DNA from: Aquificaceae bacterium
Lineage (GTDB): Bacteria > Aquificota > Aquificia > Aquificales > Aquificaceae
Assembly (NCBI GenBank): GCA_026983685.1
Contig: JALSTO010000336.1
Span: forward strand, 1-6,032
DNA length: 6,032 nucleotides
Direction of reading: 5' to 3'
The notes beneath the pieces were generated by a model that was given only the letters and a program-made list of their open reading frames with translations, was not told the DNA's origin and made no database searches. Both the position numbers and the translations under genes were made by a program. Position 1 is the stretch's first letter. Every line of letters begins with the position of its first letter. Below are positions 1 through 3,951 of the stretch, one piece after another.

Positions 1-1
1 C

Positions 2-898
2 AAAGAGGCAAGGGAGCTAACCAAGAGCCCGGAGCCAGAGATAAGAGAGCTTGCCCAAGAGGAAGTTGAGAGGCTTCAGAAGAAGGTAAGCGATCTGGAG
101 GAAAGGTTAAAGCTCCTTCTGGTTCCGAAGGACCCAAACGATTCCAAGAACGTTATCCTTGAGATAAGGGCTGGAACGGGAGGTGAGGAGGCTGCGCTCT
201 TTGTAGCTGACCTTCTGAGGATGTATCAAAAGTATGCGGAGGACAAAGGCTGGAAGTTTTCCATACTGAGCGCCAACAAAACTGGGCTCGGAGGATACAA
301 GGAGGTCGTCGCCCTGATAGAGGGCGAAGGTGCTTACTCAAGGCTCAAGTACGAGAGCGGTGTTCACAGAGTTCAGAGGATACCTGTGACCGAGTCCGGT
401 GGAAGGATACACACCTCAACCGCCACTGTAGCGGTTCTTCCCGAGGCTGACGAGACTGAGGTTGAGATAAACCCTCAGGAGCTCAAAATTGAGACCTTCA
501 GAGCATCGGGAGCGGGTGGGCAGTATGTAAACACTACCGAAACCGCTGTAAGGGTAACCCACCTGCCAACCGGTATAGTGGTCTCCTGTCAGGACGAGAG
601 GTCCCAGTTCCAGAACAAACAGAAGGCTTTGAAGATACTGTATGCCAAGCTCAAAGACCACTATGAGAGGAAGAAGAGGGAAGAGATAGCTAAGGAGAGA
701 AAGGAGCAGGTGGGAACGGGAGAGAGGAGTGAGAAGATAAGAACCTACAACTTTCCTCAGAACAGGGTGACCGACCACAGGATAAACCTCACGCTCTACA
801 AGCTCCAGGAGATACTTGATGGAAAGCTTGATGAGATAATTGATGCCCTCAGGGCAAAGGAGCTTGAAGAGAGACTGAAGCTTGTTGAAGCAGGCTAA
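2..898 (+). CDS. prfA: Peptide chain release factor 1 (RF1), 5'-truncated by the window edge
   Basis: RF1 recognises UAA and UAG in the ribosomal A site and triggers hydrolysis of peptidyl-tRNA in the cytoplasm. The reading frame is open from base 2, giving 298 visible residues. The family is about 360 long, so roughly the first 60 residues and the start codon are outside the window. The first ATG in view (221) is internal, because the family signature [11 protein letters not shown] lies before it (visible residues 57-67). The stop-codon reading loop is P-V-T at visible residues 128-130 (bases 383-391). The P-x-T form marks RF1, whereas RF2 has SPF. The catalytic GGQ is at visible residues 172-174 (bases 515-523), in the usual SGAGGQ context, followed by THLPTGIVV and CQDERSQ. 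The C-terminal part has [23 protein letters not shown], listed here only as the family's G-T-G-E-R-S-E-K and R-V-T-D-H-R motifs. It ends in TAA, 4 nt into the 3' end of convergent minE. No prmC (the GGQ methyltransferase) follows. Confidence 0.97.
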   Translation, partial: KEARELTKSPEPEIRELAQEEVERLQKKVSDLEERLKLLLVPKDPNDSKNVILEIRAGTGGEEAALFVADLLRMYQKYAEDKGWKFSILSANKTGLGGYKEVVALIEGEGAYSRLKYESGVHRVQRIPVTESGGRIHTSTATVAVLPEADETEVEINPQELKIETFRASGAGGQYVNTTETAVRVTHLPTGIVVSCQDERSQFQNKQKALKILYAKLKDHYERKKREEIAKERKEQVGTGERSEKIRTYNFPQNRVTDHRINLTLYKLQEILDGKLDEIIDALRAKELEERLKLVEAG

Positions 899-1146
899 CT
901 GCCCTTAAAGGGTATGCTTATCCAGAGTTCCTCCCTCTCGTTTTCATTCTTCTTCAGGAGCACATCTATCCCCTCTGCATCAAACTGAGGGTATCTGGAG
1001 AACAGGGATATGAGGTCTTCTTTCAATCTTTCAACCATGCTGGGGGGCACACCTTGACGTTCATAACTCAGTACAAGCATCAACCTCTGCTTCGCAACAT
1101 CTTTGCTCTTTCTCTTAAAGAGCGAGCCCAAATTCAACAACCTCAC
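895..1146 (-). CDS. minE: Cell division topological specificity factor MinE
   Basis: MinE binds membrane-bound MinD, stimulates its ATPase and drives MinCD away from mid-cell. The 83-residue product is close to the family's usual length of about 90. Residues 1-12 ([11 protein letters not shown] region) form the short hydrophobic/basic membrane-binding segment. Residues 15-32 ([18 protein letters not shown]) correspond to the MinD-contacting helix. Residues 36-80, with [17 protein letters not shown] and the strand ELWISIPF, match the topological-specificity domain that forms the dimer. The start is GTG at 1146-1144, overlapping the minD stop in a GTGA junction, which suggests translational coupling. 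A GGAGG lies directly against this GTG with no spacing. A TTG two codons later sits 6 nt from the same GGAGG and could be the real start, removing two residues. The gene ends in TAG, which only RF1 reads, and that codon overlaps the prfA stop. Confidence 0.95.
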   Translation of the reverse strand: MRLLNLGSLFKRKSKDVAKQRLMLVLSYERQGVPPSMVERLKEDLISLFSRYPQFDAEGIDVLLKKNENEREELWISIPFKGS

Positions 1147-1931
1147 CCTCCAAACAGTTTACTAAGGAAGCCCTCCTTCTCACCATACCTCTCAAAGGGA
1201 ACTTCCTCACCCAAAGTCCTCTTGGCAACGTCCATCATAGCCTTAGCAGCATTGTGTTTGGGATGAAGGACTATAGGCTCTCCCCTGTTGGTGAAGTCAA
1301 CGAGCTTCTCCTCTTCCGGGATCACGCCTATGAGGGGCGCCTTCAGTATATCAACGATGTCTTCAACGGAGAGCATTTCTCCTCTCTTAACCATTTTCCA
1401 CTTAACTCTATTGATTATGACCCAGTAGTCCTCCTTATTCATACTCTCTAAGAGACCTATCACCCTGTCCGCATCCCTTACAGAGGAGACTTCCGGGTTC
1501 ACAACTATGTAAGCCCTGTCAGCTGGAGAGACAGCTATCTTGAAGCCCTGTTCTATACCCGCAGGTGAATCTATTATGATGTAATCAAACTCTCCCTTTG
1601 CCTTTATATCCTTGACGAGCTCAACCCATTTCTCTGGGTTAACCGCATCCTTGTTCTTGGTTTGGTTTGCTGGTAAGAGAAAGAGACTTAGACCCCTCTT
1701 GTCCTTTACCAGAGCCTTCTCAACAGGGACTCTATCTTCAAGGACGTCAAGGATGTCATAGACTATCCTGTTCTCAAGACCGAGTATCATGTCAAGGTTC
1801 CTGAGACCTATATCCGCATCAATGAGGAGGACTTTCTTCCCGAGCTTTGCGAGAGCAACTCCCACGTTCGCCGTTATGGTTGTCTTCCCAACTCCTCCCT
1901 TTCCTGAGGTAACTACTATAACCTCCGTCAT
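1143..1931 (-). CDS. minD: Septum site-determining ATPase MinD
   Basis: MinD is a ParA/MinD-family ATPase that dimerises on the membrane when ATP-bound and recruits MinC, so that FtsZ rings are blocked away from the division site. MinE triggers its release. The 262-residue product has the family's usual length. The deviant Walker A motif KGGVGKTT is at residues 11-18 (signature Lys11, P-loop Lys16). LLIDADIGLRNLDMILG (36-52) carries the switch I aspartates. IIIDSPAGIEQGF (118-130) is the Walker B/switch II region with Asp121. The last residues, [11 protein letters not shown] (252-262), are the amphipathic membrane-targeting helix, almost identical in pattern to the E. coli MinD tail. ATG start at 1931, with AGGGAG 7 nt upstream. 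It lies 13 nt after minC and overlaps minE by 4 nt. All key residues are present, so I see no reason to doubt activity. Confidence 0.98.
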   Translation of the reverse strand: MTEVIVVTSGKGGVGKTTITANVGVALAKLGKKVLLIDADIGLRNLDMILGLENRIVYDILDVLEDRVPVEKALVKDKRGLSLFLLPANQTKNKDAVNPEKWVELVKDIKAKGEFDYIIIDSPAGIEQGFKIAVSPADRAYIVVNPEVSSVRDADRVIGLLESMNKEDYWVIINRVKWKMVKRGEMLSVEDIVDILKAPLIGVIPEEEKLVDFTNRGEPIVLHPKHNAAKAMMDVAKRTLGEEVPFERYGEKEGFLSKLFGG

Positions 1932-1938
1932 GTTAAAG

Positions 1939-1944
1939 CTCCCT
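1939..1944 (-). promoter_or_regulatory. Ribosome binding site of minD
   Basis: On the minus strand AGGGAG lies in the 13-nt gap between the minC stop and the minD ATG, with 7 nt spacing. This is a standard Shine-Dalgarno position and supports the ATG at 1931 as the minD start. It stands out because minC and the exporter gene upstream have no comparable site. Confidence 0.7.
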
Positions 1945-2520
1945 TCAAACCTTTTCTAAAACTATCATACCATCTTCCACTCGTGCTACTTCAGGATAGC
2001 CCGGAGAAACCCTCTCCGACTCCTCAGATATAGCTATCTTCTTACCTATCCTTATCTGCTGAGGCTCCATCTTAAGAGCCACAACTACGGCGGATTCATC
2101 TCCGAGAGCACCAGCTATAGCTATCCCCCTCAACGTTCCCATAATAATAATATTACCCACAGCCACCACTTCTGCATCCTTATTGACATCACCGAGGATT
2201 AGAACGTCCCCGTTGTGTTCAACCTTCTGCCCTGACCTCAGGGACCTGTCAACGACTAAAAGCCTGTCACTCCTCGGAGCTTCCTTTTTACCGCTACCTA
2301 TCTGTCTGATATTGCCGAGTCTGAGGTCTTTCAAAAACTCCTCTATCTGGGCTACCATATCCGGTGGTAGGTCTTCCGCGTTCTCAAGGATGAAATACCC
2401 GCCCTCAAAGAGTTTTCCCCTTACTCTGGACCTTATTTTCTCCTTTATTGATTCTAAATCGGTCTCCTCCTTTATGCGTATGGCTATTACCGGAAGAGTT
2501 ATACCTCTTATCTCAACCAC
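1945..2520 (-). CDS. minC: Septum site-determining protein MinC (FtsZ inhibitor)
   Basis: MinC is recruited by MinD to the membrane, where it destabilises FtsZ polymers and prevents septa at the wrong place. The product is 191 residues, shorter than E. coli MinC (about 230) and nearer to compact thermophile forms. Residues 1-76 are the FtsZ-inhibiting N-terminal alpha/beta domain. Residues 77-90 are a polar linker. Residues 91-191 are the right-handed beta-helix that dimerises and binds MinD. The beta-helix carries the family's RSGQ motif (95-98), GDVLILGDVNKDAEV (104-118) and GTLRGIAIAG (128-137). The start is GTG at 2520-2518. An in-frame TAA four codons upstream rules out a longer form, and no other early start is available. 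No Shine-Dalgarno is visible in front of it. It starts 14 nt after the exporter stop, so translation probably depends on reinitiation from the upstream gene. Confidence 0.94.
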   Translation of the reverse strand: MVEIRGITLPVIAIRIKEETDLESIKEKIRSRVRGKLFEGGYFILENAEDLPPDMVAQIEEFLKDLRLGNIRQIGSGKKEAPRSDRLLVVDRSLRSGQKVEHNGDVLILGDVNKDAEVVAVGNIIIMGTLRGIAIAGALGDESAVVVALKMEPQQIRIGKKIAISEESERVSPGYPEVARVEDGMIVLEKV

Positions 2521-2534
2521 CGCTGAATATTATA

Positions 2535-3440
2535 TCAGTGATGGTGATGGTGCCTTATGCCACTTTCCTGAAGAAGGGGACAGGAGGGTGAGCAACAGTA
2601 ACCCTCTCTCTCAAGCTGTATCGTGGTGTGATTTATTCCATGCCTGCCGGCTATATCCTCAACCTCTTTGAGAACCTCGTTGCAGGCCTGGATATCGCTG
2701 ACAACAACGTGGGCGGTTAAGATAACGCTTCCTGCAGTTAAAGACCAAACGTGGAGGTCGTGGACATCTATGACACCCTTAACTTTCCTTATCTCCTTCT
2801 CTATCTCTTCAGGGTCTATTGCAGCTGGGACGAGCTCAAGAAGCACGTTCAATGAGTCCTTTATAACCGTGTAGGCACCGGGGAGTATGAGAAGGGATAT
2901 ACCTATGCTGAGGATCGGGTCCGCGAGGTAGAACTTCCAGAAAGTGACCGCAACTCCGGCGAGAATGGCAGCTACCGAACCAAGGGTGTCTGTGACAACG
3001 TGGAGAAAGGCAGCTTTGACGTTTATATTCTCATCCGAGCTCTTATACAGGAGATATCCCGCTATCAGGTTTACCCCAAGTCCAACGGTTGCTATCAGGA
3101 GCATCTGGGGACCGAGAACGGGTTCTGGACTTAGAAATCTGTTGAAGGCTTCATAAGCTATATAAGCAATAAGACCTATTAGAAATATTCCATTTACGAG
3201 AGCTGCCAGCACCTCAAGTCTGTACAAGCCGTAGGTCATCCTTTTTCCCCGTGCTTTCTGAACGAGGAGCTGGGCTATGAGAGCAATCAGGAGGGAGACA
3301 CTGTCGGTGAGCATGTGCCCTGCATCGGATAAAAGCGCTAAGCTGTTGGTTAGGAAGCCCCCGATAAGTTCAACGAAGGCAAAGGATAGCACAAGCCCGA
3401 AGCTCAGTCCAAGGACCTTTATGCTGTTATTTCTGTCCAT
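2535..3440 (-). CDS. czcD: CzcD/ZitB-like cation diffusion facilitator, probable Zn/Co/Cd exporter
   Basis: This is an inner-membrane CDF-family antiporter that would export divalent metal in exchange for protons. The 301 residues show about six membrane segments, roughly at residues 8-28, 37-60, 77-98, 112-132, 144-167 and 172-192. A cytoplasmic metal-sensing dimer domain follows, with VHDLHVWSLTAGS at 226-238. The transport site is HxxxD in segment 2 (His42, Asp46 in SDAGHMLTD) and HxxxD in segment 5 (His147, Asp151 in HVVTDTLGS). This HD-HD arrangement is typical of the zinc-type subgroup, unlike the Asp-rich site of YiiP/FieF. The segment 4-5 loop lacks the His-rich stretch of eukaryotic ZnTs. 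The C-terminus is odd: Cys282, Cys283 and Cys287 are followed by five histidines at 297-301, a likely extra metal-binding tail. ATG start at 3440, with an in-frame TAG close upstream and no clear Shine-Dalgarno. It is the first gene of the run leading into minCDE. The family is certain; the metal is inferred. Confidence 0.95.
   Translation of the reverse strand: MDRNNSIKVLGLSFGLVLSFAFVELIGGFLTNSLALLSDAGHMLTDSVSLLIALIAQLLVQKARGKRMTYGLYRLEVLAALVNGIFLIGLIAYIAYEAFNRFLSPEPVLGPQMLLIATVGLGVNLIAGYLLYKSSDENINVKAAFLHVVTDTLGSVAAILAGVAVTFWKFYLADPILSIGISLLILPGAYTVIKDSLNVLLELVPAAIDPEEIEKEIRKVKGVIDVHDLHVWSLTAGSVILTAHVVVSDIQACNEVLKEVEDIAGRHGINHTTIQLEREGYCCSPSCPLLQESGIRHHHHH
2538..2552 (-). repeat. Short CAC/CAT tandem coding a natural five-His C-terminus
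   Basis: The last five sense codons of the exporter gene read CAC CAT CAC CAT CAC, followed by TGA: two and a half copies of the hexamer CACCAT. It encodes His297-301. The strict alternation of synonymous codons suggests growth by hexamer slippage or duplication, which is inference. Alignment of close relatives for tail length would test it. Confidence 0.75.
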
Positions 3441-3465
3441 GTAAAAAATCTATACCCGAAGGGAA

Positions 3466-3493
3466 GCTTTACCATGAGTGATATTAATGTCAA
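3466..3493 (-). promoter_or_regulatory. Candidate promoter of the exporter-minCDE operon
   Basis: On the minus strand a perfect -35 box TTGACA (3493-3488) is followed after 16 nt by TAAAGC (3471-3466), a weak -10 matching TATAAT at three of six positions. Initiation near 3458 would leave a short leader before the ATG at 3440. The -35 box overlaps the decayed end of the last CRISPR repeat by three bases. Another possible -10 (TATAGA at 3454-3449) has no matching -35. The position is right for the operon, but the -10 is poor. Confidence 0.4.
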
Positions 3494-3651
3494 AGTTTTC
3501 CACACGGTACATTAGGAACTCAGGAGAAGGGGAATAGAGGTGATAGGGATATACAAACTTTCAACTCCACACGGTACATTAGAAACCCGAGGGCCTGAAG
3601 TTCTTCAGGTTCCTTCACTTTCCTTTCAACTCCACACGGTACATTAGAAAC
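3491..3651 (-). CRISPR. Minimal CRISPR array: three 29-nt repeats, two spacers, no cas genes nearby
   Basis: The repeats lie at 3623-3651, 3558-3586 and 3491-3519. The first two are identical over 29 nt. In the likely crRNA sense (minus strand) they begin GTTTCTAATG, contain TACCGTGTGGA and end GTTGAAAG. The 3' end resembles the 8-nt crRNA tag of type I-B/III repeats, which is why I orient the array on the minus strand. The spacers are 36 nt (3587-3622) and 38 nt (3520-3557), unrelated to each other and of normal size. The third repeat keeps the 20 bases of its 5' part except one (GTTCC instead of GTTTC), while its 3' part is replaced by AAACTTTG. This is the expected pattern for the leader-distal terminal repeat and agrees with the chosen orientation, placing the leader in 3652-3951. 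No cas gene is visible, so any function would depend on Cas proteins elsewhere in the genome. From memory the repeat resembles that of Aquifex aeolicus, which is unverified. Confidence 0.9.
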
Positions 3652-3659
3652 CATAAAGT

Positions 3660-3688
3660 AAACTACCATCAAAACAGCTGAGAGTCAA
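3660..3688 (-). promoter_or_regulatory. Weak candidate promoter in the CRISPR leader
   Basis: On the minus strand TTGACT (3688-3683, five of six to the -35 consensus) is followed after exactly 17 nt by TAGTTT (3665-3660, only three of six to TATAAT). Initiation would fall at about the first intact repeat, a sensible place for pre-crRNA synthesis. The poor -10 keeps confidence low. Confidence 0.25.
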
Positions 3689-3715
3689 GGGTTTCCCGAT
3701 ACATAAGCATCGCTC

Positions 3716-3730
3716 AAATTAAGTTAATTT
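3716..3730. repeat. Perfect 7-bp AT inverted repeat
   Basis: AAATTAA and TTAATTT are arranged symmetrically around a single central G (3723). The one-base centre fits a dimeric protein site better than an RNA hairpin. It lies about 65 nt upstream of the first intact CRISPR repeat, within the presumed leader. No protein can be named, and chance is possible in AT-rich DNA. Confidence 0.35.
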
Positions 3731-3823
3731 CGGAAAATCCTCGGTAGCCCAAAAATAGTCTTTCAGACATGCCCTCAGAACGCTTGAGTTACAATAACTC
3801 CTGGAATACCCTCATCTTGATAT

Positions 3824-3915
3824 AAAAAAACAACAGCACCTTTATGTCTCTAATTCAAAACAATCCTTCCTATTCAATTGCCAAGGAGCCGTGCGGGCTC
3901 TTCTAAATCCCGCTT
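3824..3915 (-). ncRNA. Possible small structured RNA between rel and the CRISPR array
   Basis: Starting about 7 nt after the TATAAT at 3927-3922, a minus-strand transcript would begin with AGGAAGCGGG and run to a T7 tract at 3830-3824, about 92 nt. Near its 5' end two stems compete for the same bases. One is GAGCC/GGCTC with a 5-nt loop (3900-3886). The other is GCGGG (3913-3909) with CCCGC (3897-3893) and an 11-nt loop. No strong hairpin directly precedes the T run, so it is not a standard intrinsic terminator. It could instead be a leader segment or an eroded insertion-sequence end. I recognise no RNA family. Confidence 0.2.
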
Positions 3916-3921
3916 CCTAAA

Positions 3922-3950
3922 ATTATATACTTCTAATTCAAGTTTGCAAA
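3922..3950 (-). promoter_or_regulatory. Candidate promoter just after rel, pointing to the CRISPR array
   Basis: On the minus strand TTTGCA (3950-3945, four of six to TTGACA) is followed after 17 nt by a perfect TATAAT (3927-3922). This is the best-matched promoter pair in the gap. The -35 box begins 2 nt after the rel stop codon. Initiation near 3915 would transcribe through the GC hairpin towards the array, about 264 nt away. AT-rich background makes a chance TATAAT possible. Confidence 0.4.
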
Positions 3951-3951
3951 T

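Larger units (their letters stand above)
3652..3951. other. Gene-free 300-nt gap, probable CRISPR leader side
   Basis: I found no convincing coding frame and no recognisable tRNA, SRP RNA or RNase P RNA here. The stretch is AT-rich compared with the flanking genes and lies on the side expected for the CRISPR leader, between the first intact repeat and the rel stop codon. It holds two possible minus-strand promoters (3660-3688 and 3922-3950), an AT palindrome (3716-3730), a GC hairpin (3886-3900), a T7 run on the minus strand (3830-3824), and a 10-nt direct repeat TCTAATTCAA at 3849-3858 and 3932-3941. These are individually weak. Confidence 0.5.

Noticed and set aside
515..526. Tyr instead of His directly after the GGQ motif of RF1
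   Set aside because: As I recall, thermophile RF1 proteins such as Thermotoga's also have GGQYVN, so this is normal lineage variation.
902..912. CCCTTAAAGGG palindrome near the prfA/minE junction as a shared terminator
   Set aside because: With a realistic loop only three base pairs remain, no T tract follows on either strand, and the sequence lies within minE codons.
2521..2557. TATAAT on the minus strand just before minC (2534-2529), suggesting a private promoter and leaderless minC
   Set aside because: The hexamer 17 nt upstream is TAAGGC, unlike a -35 box. The site is in the AT-rich junction after the exporter stop, so chance is more likely.
2183..2671. Long open frame on the + strand opposite minC and the exporter end (162 residues)
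   Set aside because: It runs antisense to two well-supported genes, has no family features and is Ser/Pro-rich as expected of a shadow frame.
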